NCBI GenBank assembly: GCA_963921195.1 | Contig: OY992540.1 | Coordinates: 16,561,136 to 16,625,135 of the forward strand | From: Pegoplata infirma | Lineage: Eukaryota > Arthropoda > Insecta > Diptera > Anthomyiidae | DNA length: 64,000 nt | Reading direction: 5' to 3' | Shown: positions 20,650 through 33,094 of the stretch, piece by piece | Numbering within the stretch: position 1 is the first letter of the stretch | Layout of the letters: every line of letters begins with the position of its first letter | Made by a program: the position numbers and the translations under genes | The notes under the pieces: model-generated | Databases searched by the model: none | What the model saw: only the letters and a program-made list of their open reading frames with translations | Told to the model about the DNA's origin: nothing

Positions 20650-22080
20650 TACTTACATCAGGGCAACAATGTGCCAGGTTGTCACTTTCGCTAATTGACA
20701 GCTTTCTTGTGATTGTTAGTAAAAACGTTGTCCTTCCGAAATCGTTAATCAACCTTAAAACTGATCATACGTTTTTTCATTTCGATTTTCTATGGCGACA
20801 GTAAGCGATTTTAAAATAGTTTGTAGTGTTGGAACCGTAGTGTTGGAACCGTAGTGATAACGTTATGGTGGTGCATGTGCCCTCTCCTCCTTCTTGAGCG
20901 AGCTTAACGTAGCTCCTCATGGTTGAATTTTCTTAAAATAGTAACTCGGCCTCCAAATTTATACGATCTTTCCATTACCAACTTACTATTGCGACAGTAT
21001 GGGATTTCAAAATAATTTATAGTGTTGGAATCGTAGTGATAACATTCTGGTGGTGCATATGTCATGCACCATCACTTCTCCAAGTTGAGTGAGCTTAACT
21101 TAACTCGGCCTTAAAACAGCTTAAACGATCTTTCTAATTTGATATGGCGACATTAATGGTTTTTAAAATAGTTTGCAGTATTGCAATCGTAGTGATAACA
21201 TTATGGTGATGCATATGACCTCTCCACCAAGTTGCACGAGATTAACGAAGCTGCGTAGTTTAATTTTCCTCAACATTAAATTACTAAATAATATTGTATT
21301 TGCGACATATTTACATTTACTCATTTTGAATATGATCTTGTTTTGGAATACAATGTCCACGCTTATACTTGTTATGACGATGAACTGGAAAAAATTAAAA
21401 CATATGATTTTAAAATTCAAATATATATTAATGAAAGCTTACCTTTTCCAAAAATTTTTTTATGTAAATTTACATCATGGCGAGAATGTGCCAGGTTGTC
21501 ACTTTCGCTTATTGACAGATTTCTTGTAATTGTAAGTAAAAACGTTGTCCTTCCCAAATCGTTACTCAACCTTAAAACTGATCTGACTGAAAAGAAGGTA
21601 ATTTCATTTCGATTTGCTATGGCGAAAGTAAGCGTTTTCAAAATAGTTTGTAGTGTTGGAACCGTAGTGATAACGTTAGGGTGGTGCATATGCCCTCTCC
21701 GTTCTGGTGGTGCAAATGTCCTCTTCTCCAAGTTGAGAAAGATTAACGTAACTCGGCCTCAAAACTGCTTATACAGTCTTTTCATTTTCAATTTGCTATG
21801 GCGACATTAAGGGATTCCAAAATAGTTTTGCAGTATTTCAATCGTAGTGAAAACATAATGGTGGTACATATGCCCTCTCCACATAGTTGCACGAGATTAA
21901 AGAAGCTGCGTAGTTTAATTTTATTCAACATCAAAGTACTCAATAATATTGTATTTGCGACATACATTTACTCATTTTAAATATGATCTTGTTTTGGATA
22001 AAAAAGTCCACGCTTATACTTGTTATGACGATGAACTGGAAAAAATTAACACATATGATTTCAAAATTCTAAGTACATGT
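20650..22080. repeat. Imperfect tandem duplication, ~815-bp spacing
   Basis: The segment with GTGCCAGGTTGTCACTTTCG, AAAAACGTTGTCCTTCC and TAGTGTTGGAACCGTAGTGA at about 20670-20885 recurs at 21487-21705. The GTAGTGATAACATTATGGTG theme occurs at least five times, and the ATTTGCGACATAT...GATGAACTGGAAAAA segment at 21300-21400 recurs at 21950-22050. Confidence 0.75.
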
Positions 22081-22361
22081 TAATGAGAACTTACCTTTTC
22101 CAAAAATTTGTTCGTAAAAAACTTTTATTTTGTAATTTTGGTTCAAATTTGCATACACATGTACTATGATTTAACATTTTATGATAACATATATGGTTCC
22201 ATATATGATATCATATATGGCACATATTTTATATACGACCACATATATGGGATCGTTTCTTGCATATATGGTTACATATATGTTTCCATATATGTCATAT
22301 ATGATCATATAAAGATCGATACATAAGCATATATGAACATACACATTTATTTTTAGCCGGG

Positions 22362-23683
22362 TGTTTAAAAACTTCCATCAACAACTTTCTGATTCTCTTT
22401 CTCATGTATTTTTTCGAAACTTTTTAATTGTTTATTTAGATTTTTTTTAGTTTTATACCTTGAGAAAATGTATCCCCTTAACAAATTTTGTTGTAAACAT
22501 TTTATAAAAATTTAAAAGTTTTTTTTACAGTGTTTAAAAACTTTCAATGACTTTTGAAAATGTTAAGTTTTGTGACAGTTTGATTTTTGAGGTTTTTTTT
22601 CTGATTTGTTTTTTTTTAGTTTTTCAAGGTTTTTGATAAAAAGTTTCATTAATACAATGAATTTTAAGATAATTTCAACGATTTTGTGTGTTCACTAACT
22701 TTTGTTGCCTATTTTTAGGAGTTTTTATGTTTATTGTATTATTAACATGAATAGTTTCATTAATTTTCTATCAATGTAATATGGCTTTAATATGATGATT
22801 TTTTTTTTATTTTTTTACTTTCCCCTTTACTGAAAATTCTTTCTCTCTTTTTTTTAGTTTATTTCAAAAATTATTCTTAAAATACTAAAATCAACAATAA
22901 CAAAACTATCACACATATTTATCACAAAAAAAAAGGCTTTAAAATGAAACATTTATTAACAAAATAGTAGACTTTTTTTAAAAACTCATTACTAAAATCT
23001 ATAAATAGTAGTAGGCTTTAAAAAGTTTTTCCAACAAAAAAAAAGAAAAATCAATAAAAACTCTAAATACCAAACATTTTTTTCTTTAAACTCATACATC
23101 ACTCACACACAATAGTTAATCACTTACACTTAAAGCGAATTTATTGCCTATTTAGACAAATCTTCTAGATTACGGTAAAAACTAGTTTGTTTAGTACCAA
23201 AACTTAGGGTAGCTTAATAAAGGATTGCTACAATAGAGATTATTTGGTCGCCATAACAAATTTTTTGACAATTTTAAATTATATTTTTAAAATAAAATGC
23301 CAAAATTTAGATTTTTTATGAATTTCAAATTGTAAAATGAAAAGCAAATGAAACTTAGCCGATAGTAGATTTCATAGAAAGATAACTGTGGAAAATATCA
23401 TTACAACTCTGCAACTGCCTTGTGTGCGAATGAAACAATGAATGTGTAATCGAAACGGTTTTACTTATAGCTAGTTGTTTTTTTCTCTTTCTAACATGAG
23501 GGAGTTAAATGAAATGAAACAAAAAGGTCAAAACTGGCAAGAATTTGTGTCACACACCAAATTCAAGGATTCTATAAATATATCGGGGATTTTCGGACAG
23601 AAATCGGGGAAGAAACAAATGATTGGCATTTTATTACATATAAAACGATATATTTTTTTTACTATAAAACAAAATGAAATATG
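22362..23683. other. AT-rich intergenic DNA, no gene
   Basis: No repeat family or coding signal is recognised here. The open frame reaching in from 23475 runs into MITE M1 and is not a gene. Confidence 0.4.
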
Positions 23684-23971
23684 GGCCGCTGTTCCAAAAA
23701 AAGTAATTCACATAAAAAATGTGAAAATGAAAATTTTAGAATTTTTTTGGTGTTCTACATTTCACATCTGAATTTCTTTTTCGTTTTGTTTCACATAAAT
23801 AAAATTTGGTGAAAGTACAAGGAATCCACTTTTTTTCTTATAATTTTTAAGTTTAAATTATTCGATTTCAACTTCGAATGAAAACGTGATCAACAAAACA
23901 CTAAACTTGATTTCATGTGATTCGGAAATTTTCATGTGAATTGAAAAGTTGTGAAAGACAGAACAGAGGCC
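23684..23971 (+). mobile_element. MITE M, copy 1 (3-bp target duplication)
   Basis: 288 bp. Ends GGCCGCTGTTCC and GAACAGAGGCC are inverted and flanked by ATG (23681-23683, 23972-23974). Subterminal TTCACATAAAAAATGTGAAA and CATGTGAATTGAAAAG match copies 2 and 3. A GGCC-type terminus with a 3-bp duplication suggests the PIF/Harbinger group, but that assignment is tentative. Confidence 0.8.
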
Positions 23972-24104
23972 ATGGTTTAAGATTGCTTTTTGGACACCTG
24001 TCATACATGTCGCGTCTGTTTAGTCTGTGTTTGTTGTACAATGTCATTTTAACCCTTAAAAGGTATATACATTTGCAGACACTGCAATTTCAATTTTCTA
24101 TAAG

Positions 24105-27100
24105 GAAAAAATGACAAAACCTGAGATATTTTGTATGTCTTCGAAACTTGAAAACTTATCTTTGGAAAGAAACAAACAAATTGTCTATTAAATTTTTTTA
24201 GTCTCAGAATTTTTCTATTAAAAAAATGTGTCAAAATCTGCGGATTTTTCTATGCGGAAAATTTTGATTCTGAGAGTTTTACTTAACGGAAAAATGTCTC
24301 AGAATCTGAAAATTTTTCTATGCGAGAAAATTTTTCAGAATCTAAATATTTTCTATACGAAAACCTGCCTCAGAATCTAAATATTTTCTATACGAAAAAT
24401 TGTCTCAGAATCTAAATATTTTCTATACGAAAAATTGTCCCAGAATCTAAATATTTTCTATACGAAAAACTGTCTCAGGATCTGAGAATTTTTCTATATG
24501 GAAAAATGTCTCAGAATCTGAAAATTTTTCTATATGGAAAGAATTTCTCAGAATCTGATAATTTTTCTATTTGGAAAAATGTATCAGAATCTGATAATTT
24601 TTCTATATGGAAAAATGTCTCAGAATTTAAGAGTTTTTCTATATAGAAAAATGTCTCAGAATCTGAAAAATGTCTCATAATTTGAGAATTTTTCTATATG
24701 GATAAAATGTCTCAGAGTCTGAGAATATTTCTATACGAGAAACTGTCTCAGAATCTGAAAAATGTCTCAGAATTTGAGAATTTTGTCTCAGAATCTGAGA
24801 ATTTTTTTATACGGAAAAATGTCTCAGAATCTGAGAATATTTCTATACGAAAAAATGTCTCAGAATCTGAGAATTATTCCATATGGAAAAATGTCTCAGA
24901 ATCGGAGATTTTTTCTTTTCGGAAAAATGTTTCAGAATCTGAGAATTTTTTTATATGGAAAATCTGAATCTGAAAATTTTTTTATATATATGTATACGGA
25001 AAAATCTCCGAGAATTGTAATAATTTTTCTAGAGGGAAAAATGTGTCAGAAAATGAGAATTTTTCTATAAAAAAATGTCTCAGAATCTGAGAATTTTTCT
25101 ATATGGAAAAATGTTTCAAAATCTGAGAATTTTTCTATATGGAAAAATGTCTCAGAATCTGAGAATTTTTTTTATGGAAAAATGTCTCAGAATCTAAGAA
25201 TTTTTCTATATGGAAAAATGTCTCAGAATCTGAGAATTTTTCTATATGGAAAAATGTCTCAGAATCTGAGAAATTTTCTATATAAAAAAATGTTTCAGAA
25301 TCTGCGATTTTTTCTATATAAAAAAATGTCTCAGAATCTGAGAATTTTTCTGTATGGAAGAATGTTTCAGAATCTGAGAATTTTTCTATATGGAAAAATG
25401 TATCAGAATCTTAGAATTTTTCTGTATGGAAAAATGTCTCAGAATCTGAGAATTTTTCTGTATGGAAAAATGTCTCAGAATCTGAGAATTTTTCTATATG
25501 GAAAAATGTCTCAGAATCTGAAAATTTTTCTATATGGAAAGAATTTCTCAGAATCTGATAATTTTTCTAAAATGTGTCAGAAAATGAGAATTTTTCTATA
25601 AAAAAATGTCTCAGAATCTGAGAATTTTTCTATATGGAAAAATGTTTCAAAATCTGAGAATTTTTCTATATGAAAAAATGTCTCAGAATCTGAGAATTTT
25701 TTTTATGGAAAAATGTCTCAGAATCTAAGAATTTTTCTATATGGAAAAATGTCTCAGAATCTGAGAATTTTTCTATATGGAAAAATGTATCAGAATCTTA
25801 GAATTTTTCTGTATGGAAAAATGTCTCAGAATCTGAGAATTTTTCTGTATGGAAAAATGTCTCAGAATCTGAGAATTTTTCTATATGGAAAAATGTCTCA
25901 GAATCTGAAAATTTTTCTATATGGAAAGAATTTCTCAGAATCTGATAATTTTTCTATATGGAAAATCTGAATCTGAAAATTTTTTTAAATGGAAAAATGT
26001 CTCAGAATCGGAGAATTTTTCTAAATGGAAAAATGTCTCAGAATCTGAGAATTTTTTTATACGGAAAAATGTCTCAGAATCTGAGAATTTTTTTATATGG
26101 AAAATCTGAATCTGAAAATTTTTTTATATGGAAAAATGTCTCAGAGTCTGAGAATTTTTCTGTATGGAAAACTGTATCAGAATCTGAGAATTTTTCTATA
26201 TGGAAAAACTCCTCAGAATCTGAGAAATTTTCTATGTGGAAAAAATTTCTCTGAATCTGAAAATTTTTTTATATGGAAAAATGTCTCAGAATTTGAGAAT
26301 TTTTCTGTATGGAAAAAATTTTTTCTGTATGGAAAATGTCTCAGAATCTGAGTATTTTTCTAAATGTCTAAGAATCTGAAAATTTTTCTACATAACAATG
26401 TCGCAGAATCTGAGAATATTTCTATATGGAAAAATGTCTCAGAATCTGAGACATTGTTATATAGAAAAATTTTCAGATTCTGAGACATTTAGAATTTGAG
26501 AATTTTTCTATATGGAAAATGTCTCAGAATCTGAGAATTTTTCTATGTGGAAAAAATGTCTCAGAATCTGAAAATTTTTCTATACGAAAAACTGTCTCAG
26601 AATCTGAGAATTTTTCTATACGAAAAATGTGTAAAAATCTAATACTTTTTCTATACGAAAAACTGTCTCAGAATCTAAGAAATTTTCTATACTGAAAAAT
26701 GTCTCCGATTATGAGAATTTTTCTATACGGAAAAATTTGATTTTTTATACGAAAAAAAAATATCTCAGAATCTAAAAATTTTTCTGTATGAAAACATGTA
26801 TCAAAAACTGAGACTTTTTCTGTACGGAAAAATGTCTCAAAATCCAAGGTACTTTGTTTACAAAAAGTGTCTCAGAATCTGAGAATTTTTCTATATGGAA
26901 AAATGTCTCAGACTTTTTTCTTACGAAAAAATTTCTCAGAATCTAAAAAAATCTGTAATGAAAAATGTCTTAGAATCTGAAAAATTTTTTATACTGAAAA
27001 ATTTTTCAGAATGTAAAAATTTTTCTATACATATAAATTTTTTAGAATCTGAAAATATTTCTCTACAGAAAAATGTCTGCTTTTCCCTTTTTGGAGAAAT

Positions 27101-27190
27101 GTTTCAGAGTCGTAATATTTTTTCTATACAGAAAATGTAGTCGAATCTGGGAATCATTTCAATACGGAAAAAAATCTGACAAAATTTTTT
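24105..27190 (+). repeat. Minisatellite A, main array (36-bp unit)
   Basis: About 80 units of 36 bp, best described as AAATGTCTCAGAATCTGAGA followed by ATTTTTCTATATGGAA. Because 36 is divisible by three, the array reads as an open frame encoding MSQNLRIFLYGK over and over, and in another phase SESENF-type repeats; these are not genes. Units from 25066 to about 25540 are largely repeated at 25600-25960, a higher-order duplication. Each unit carries the interrupted palindrome TCTCAGAATCTGAGA. Near 26435-26490 a short piece is inverted. Confidence 0.95.
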
Positions 27191-27267
27191 ATGTGAAATG
27201 GGTTTACCGATTCACCTCGGTATCATGATATAAAATTGTGTGTACCCAATTCTTCTTAAATTGAAAT

Positions 27268-27458
27268 CTAGTAGATTATGTTGTAATCTACTAGATTGTG
27301 TTGTAATCTACTAGATTATGTTGTACTCTACTAGATTATGTTGTAATCTACTAGATTCTGTTGTAATCTACTAGATTATGTTGTAATCTACTAGATTGTG
27401 TTGTAATCTACTAGATTATGTTGTAATCTACTAGATTATGTTGTAATCTACTAGATTA
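27268..27458. repeat. 20-bp tandem array
   Basis: Nearly ten perfect or near-perfect copies of TTGTAATCTACTAGATTATG, varying mainly at the TTATG/TTGTG end. AATCT and AGATT flank ACT, so each copy can form a tiny stem. High identity suggests recent expansion. Confidence 0.95.
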
Positions 27459-28479
27459 ACAAATTTCAGTTTCTGTTTCTTATAAAATCAAGTTTACAAA
27501 TACATTTATAAATTCGTTATTATACACACACTTACACCAAAATTACACCCAAATTACATTTACCACATTGCAACAAGAACAACAATATATAATAAAAGTT
27601 TATAACAAATTAAAAAAAAAATGAAAAAAAAAGAAATTATAAATTTGATCTTATATAAAATACTGTGATACTAAATTTTACTAGTACTTCCAGCATAGCT
27701 GCATTTTATCCATTCTAAAATATTCTGAAAATGCTAAAAAGAAAAATAATTTAAAAAATACAAAAAAATAAATGAAAAAAAAACAAAATCAATGTTAATC
27801 AAGTTTAAATGAAATAGAATAGTTTAGTTATTAGAATTTTGAAAAAACAAAATCATTTAAAAATAAAATACAAAATATTTAAATAAATTACAAACAAAAA
27901 TAAACCAAAGTAAAAAAATAATTATATAATTTGAATTGGAAACAAAAATAATAATAAAAATAAAAGTTTGGTTTCTTTTTAGAACGAAATAAAATAAAAG
28001 CAAGCAATATTATTCTCTTTTTTTGAAAAAAAAAAAAAATATGAAAAAAAATAGTTTTAGGTTATTAAATTAGTAAATAATATAAAAAAAACACAAAAAA
28101 AATACAATTTAAAAACTTTTAAGAATAAATAACAACTACACATAAAAAAAATTTCAATAAAATGCTTTGCAATACAAAAACTCTAATAAAAAATGCAACA
28201 ATTATGAAAAAAAAACTCAGTCAATGAAAGTTACAACGTAAACAATTTATAAAAAGAAAATAACTTAAATATTTATTCACACACAAACTCACTAAGAAAT
28301 CAGCTTAGGAAAAATAGAAAATTTAACTCTTAAACTTGAAGCCCTATTCAAACAAATAAAAATAACAATTTTATAAAAATTGTCACACTGTCACACTTGT
28401 TTTCTTAAAACAAAAGCTTTTATCAATCCCAAAAACATAAATCTTACACCAAAAAAAAAAAATGACAGCGCCAAAAAAA
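27459..28479. other. A-rich intergenic DNA, no gene
   Basis: Very A-rich + strand sequence with no repeat unit, reading frame or RNA motif that I can support. Confidence 0.4.
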
Positions 28480-31400
28480 TTTTGTCATTGTCATCATAGC
28501 TAACACCAAAAAAATAAATACAATTTTTTTATTAACATCGAAAAAAAAATTATAACATCATATTGACAGTGACACTTTATAATGTCACAAAATTTTGTGA
28601 CACCAGAAAGCTACCACCAAAACAAACAAAAAATGAAAACAAATTTTTCTGAGAATCCCAAAAATTGTAAAAACAGAATAATGATAGCGAGATTTTGTCG
28701 TACCACTGTCACAAAATTTTGTGACTTTAGAAAGTTTACAGCAAAAGAAACAAAAAAACATCTATACATTTTTTTGAGAATCTCAAAAAGTATAACCAAT
28801 ATAATAAGAAAGTGACTCTAAATCTTGTCATTGTCCCATAATTTTGAGACATCAGAAAGCTAACACCAAAATGAACAAAAAATCATCCACAAAATTTTCT
28901 GAGAATTGCAAAAACCGTAACAAATATAATAATGACAAAGTGAGTCTAAATTTTGTTATTGTCACATAATTTTGTGACATCGGAATGCCAACACCATAAT
29001 AAACAAAAAAACCTTCCATAAAATTTTCTAAAAATAGCTAAAACCATAACATAATAACGACAAAGTGACTTTAAATCTTGTCATTGTCCCATGATTTTCC
29101 ACGAAATTTTCTGAGAATAACAAAAACTATAACAAACATAATAATTACAACGTGACTCAAAATTTTATCATTGTCACATAATTTTGTGACATCGTAAGCT
29201 AACACCAAAGTAAACAAAAAAAACAAAATTTTCTGAAAATCACAAAACTACAACAAACATAATAATAAAAAAGTTACTCTAAATCTTATCATTGTCACAT
29301 AATTTTGTGACATCGTAAAGCTAACACCAAAAAACATCCACAAAATTTTCTAAGAATCGCAAAAACCATAACAAACATAAGTGAATCTAAATCGTGTGAT
29401 TGGTACATTATTTTGTGACATCGTAAAGCTAACACCAAAACACTCAATAACATCCACAAAAATGTCTGAAAATCACAAAAACTATAACAAACATAAAAAT
29501 GACAACGTTACTCGTCATGGTCTCATGATTTTGTGACATCGAAAAGCTAAAACCAAAATAAACAAAAAAACATCCACAAAAATTTTCTGAGAATCACAAA
29601 AACTATAACAAACATAATAATGGAAACATGACTCTAAATCTTGTCATTGTCACAAAATTTTGTGACATCGGAAACTTACACCATTGTTCCAAAAATTTGT
29701 GACATCGGACATCTAACACTAAAAAACATTCACAAAATTTTCTGAAAAGCACAAAAACTATAACAAACATAATAATGGGAAAGTGACTCTTAATCTTGTC
29801 ATTGTTACATAATTTTGTGACATCGGAAAGCTAGCATCAAAAAGCAATAGTAATTATTTCTGAAAAGCAACACAAACATAATAATGACAAATTGACATTG
29901 TCACAAAATGTAGTGACATCAGAAAGTTTAACGCCAAATCAAAAAAATAATTTTTGAGAATTTCGAAAATTATAAGAAACATTATAATGACATGATGCCA
30001 GAAATGCTCGTCATTGTCACACAATTTTGTGACATCAGAAAATTTACACCAAAACACGTGTACACATTGTCTAAGAATTACAAAAAATATCACAATCATA
30101 ATATTAACAATATGACAGTAACACTAAATCATGTCACTGTCACATAATTTTTGTGACATCAGAAAGTTTACACTAAAACAATCAAACATTTTCTTAGAGC
30201 CACAAAAAAAAGTGTGACAAACTAACAGTGATTCGAAATCTTTTCATTGTGACATAATGACAAGTTATGACATCAGAAATTTTACACCTAAACACAAAAC
30301 CAACATTTTCTGAGAACCACAAAACTTCTAGCAAACATAATAATGACAAAATGACAGAAACACTAAATATTGTCACTTTTGCAGAATTTTGTGACAAAGC
30401 TTACAAAATTTAAATCTGTCACTTTCTTAGAATTTTTTGACATAAGAGAATTCCAAAAATTATAACAAATATCATAATGACAAGATGACCGAAATTCTGG
30501 TCATTGTCACACAATTTTGTGACATCAGAAAATTTACACCAAAACACACATTGTCTAAGAATGATAAAAAATATCACAATCATAATATTAACAATATGAC
30601 AGTAACACTAAATCATGCCACTGTCACATAATTTTTGTGACATCAGAAAACTTAGACTAAAACAAACTTAAAAGAACCAAAATTTTTTCTTAGAACCACA
30701 AAAATGTGTTACAAACTGACAGTGATTCGAAATCTTGTCATTGTGACATAATGACAAGATGGCAGTCAGTATCGTCATTGTGACACAATTTTGTGACACA
30801 TGAAATTTTACAAAAAAAAACACAAAACCAACATTTCTAACAAACACAAAACTTCTAACAAACATTATAATGACAAAAACACCAAATATTGTCACTTTTG
30901 CAGAATTTTGTGACATTAGAAAGTTTACAAAAGTTAAATTTCGACACTTTCTTACAATTTTGTGACATAAGAGAATTTTACTCCACCAACTCTAACCTAA
31001 CCTGGGACTTAAAAAATATCGCAATCATAATAATGACAAAATAACAGTAACACTTTATCTTGTAACTGTCACATAATTTTGTGACATCAGAAAGTTTACA
31101 CTATAACAAATATAAAACAATAAAAAATGTTTCTTAGAACCAGAAAAATGTGTAGAAATGATTATAGTGACAAATAATTACAAAAGAACAGTGTCTTGAA
31201 ATCTTGTCCCAAAATTCTGTGACATTCGAAAGTTTACACCAATACAAAAAAGAAAAACAATCACATACTTTTTTGAGAATTGCAAAATTGATAAACATCA
31301 TAATGACAAAATGACAGTTATTATCGTCATTGTCACAAAATTTTTTGACATCAACAATTTTATAACAACACACAAAGTCAACATATTCTGAGAATCACAA

Positions 31401-31770
31401 AACATGTATTTTGTTGTTGTTACAACAACAAAATACACGCAAGTTCGTGACGTTTGTCTAACGTTCGCCATACATAAACTGGGGGCAAATCTTCACATTG
31501 TCACACAATTTTGTGACATGAGAAAGCTTGTACAAAAACAAAACAAAAAAAAAAACGATAACAAAGTTTTCAGAGAATCCCAAAAAATGGTCATTATCAT
31601 AATGATAAAATGACAGTTTGTCATTTGTCACACAATTTTGTGACATTAGAAAGTTTACACAAAGACAAAAAACAATCACAAAAATTTTTAAGAGAATCCC
31701 AAAAATTATCACAATGACAGTGACACTAAATTTTGTCACTTTCTCACAATTTTGTTTTTCGAAAGCTTTA
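28480..31770. repeat. ~125-bp satellite with a 20-bp palindrome
   Basis: About 27 diverged units of roughly 100-150 bp. Typical order: TGTCACAAAATTTTGTGACA, CGGAAAGCTAACACCAAAA, AAACAAAAAACATCCACAAA, TTTTCTGAGAATCACAAAAA, CTATAACAAACATAATAATG, ACAAAGTGACTCTAAATCTT. The first motif is a perfect palindrome when intact (for example at 28581-28600) and is the best conserved part across units. Open frames here are by-products. Confidence 0.9.
31406..31441. repeat. Perfect 16-bp-stem hairpin
   Basis: TGTATTTTGTTGTTGT is followed at once by its reverse complement ACAACAACAAAATACA after a single T. It sits in the satellite. A similar TGTATTTTGTTGTTGTATC word forms the loop of the 35642-35771 hairpin. 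Confidence 0.7.
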
Positions 31771-32600
31771 AATACAAAACATAAAAAAAAAAACTTTCAT
31801 TAATCAAAGCTTTTGTCATGCTAATGTCAGAATTAGGGTTTTATATATTTCATAACTTATTTAAAAACTATCATACAAAAACACAAATCTCAAACACTTT
31901 AATGCTTTTTAATATAAATTTTCTATATTAATACACAAAAATAGAACAGAATTTTCAATAAAAAATAAAATACAAAACAAAATCAAACATTTAAACAAAT
32001 ACATTTTCACAAAATCTTACTCTAACTCTTTCTCTCTATCTCTCTATCTCTCTAACTCATCATTAAATTGAATTACAAAAAAAAAGTTAATAACAAATTC
32101 AAAAAAACTCTCCAAAATACTGTAATCTCTCTAGAGCTGTTGCTTGTTTTAGAATTTTAAAAAAATAAATTTTCAATCCAAAACAATACAACAAATTAAA
32201 TAAATTATCTTAACGAATATTTATACTTAAAAAACAAAAATACATTAATAATTAATAATTAAACAAACCAAAACAATTAATAAGTAAACTTATTAAACAA
32301 AAAGTTTAATTTTTAATTAGTCTTTTTGAAACCAAAAAAAAAAAAAAAGCCAGTAAACCAGGAAAGTTTTGTTAAAGAAAACGTATGAAGAAAAACTGAA
32401 ATTATATTTAATCTTTAAAAACAATTTCAATTTAAACAAAACAACAACAATAATAACAATTTATAATCAACCAAACCAAAAAAAAGTTATTTATTATTCT
32501 CCTCCCCCCTTAATAATGAATTATTTAATAAAACAAACCAAAAAAAAACAAAATCAAGTAATTTATTTATTATAATTTTTATTAAAACAGTTTATACAAA
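31771..32600. other. AT-rich intergenic DNA with a CTCTCTAT microsatellite
   Basis: A short (CTCTCTAT)n tract lies near 32030-32060. The remainder is A/T-rich with no supported gene. Confidence 0.4.
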
Positions 32601-32652
32601 AAAACTGATCATCAGGGACAGAACTATCATGTACTAAAAAAAAACTGATCAT

Positions 32653-33087
32653 CAGGGATAGAACCATCATGTACTAAAACTTATGTTTTAGGTGCCGAAA
32701 AATATGCATTAAAAACGCTTAAAATATGCACTAAAAAACTAAAAAAATATGTAGTAAAAATTATTAAAATAGTGCATTTTTACTTTTGTTAACAAAAATC
32801 TCCACATTATCCAAAAATTTCATTTCGATATTTATTTTTTTTAATAAAAAACCAAAAAAAAGTTAAAACTAAAATTTTATACAAAATATGACCCAAAAAA
32901 TGTGCATTTAAAGTGAAATAATTACAAAATATGCAAAAAATATGAATTTTCAACAATATGTGCAAAAATATGCACTAACGAATCGAAGCCATTTTAAAGC
33001 AAATTCTTTGATTGCAAAGATATTTAGTTTATGCTGTTTTAAGATTAACGGGGAAAAACATGCATTTGCACGAAACTCCTCTCCTTG
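32653..33087. mobile_element. Decayed hAT-like element K, relative of J
   Basis: Starts CAGGGATAGAACCATCATG and ends CATGCATTTGCACGAAACTC...TCCTTG, matching the inner ends of MITE J. It shares J's AAATATGCACTAAAAAA and GCCATTTTAA...GCAAATTCTTTGATT regions. Flanks CTGATCAT / CTGATTAC agree at 6 of 8 positions. About 40 bp of the left end is tandemly duplicated at 32605-32680. Confidence 0.65.
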
Positions 33088-33094
33088 CTGATTA

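Larger units (their letters stand above)
15821..22361. mobile_element. 6.5-kb composite bounded by CCCGGCTAAAAAT termini
   Basis: CCCGGCTAAAAATGTTGTAT at the left edge and ATTTATTTTTAGCCGGG at the right edge are inverted. Both ends are followed inward by arrays of ATCATATATGA/ATATATGG palindromic words (15838-15920 and 22180-22330), with a further array at 17945-18040. It contains Q, I and an internal tandem duplication. I see no transposase and no target duplication, so the outer boundary is an inference. Confidence 0.5.

Noticed and set aside
25182..25970. Long open frames encoding MSQNLRIFLYGK repeats as a repetitive protein gene
   Set aside because: The frame is open only because the 36-bp DNA unit is a multiple of three. 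The same DNA is open in a second phase, units vary freely, and dispersed copies are broken.
27268..27458. CRISPR-like array
   Set aside because: The 20-bp units are head-to-tail with no unique spacers, and the genome is eukaryotic.
28582..31803. Several 60-90-codon frames in the palindrome satellite
   Set aside because: They follow the satellite units, occur on both strands, and have no domain or codon signal.
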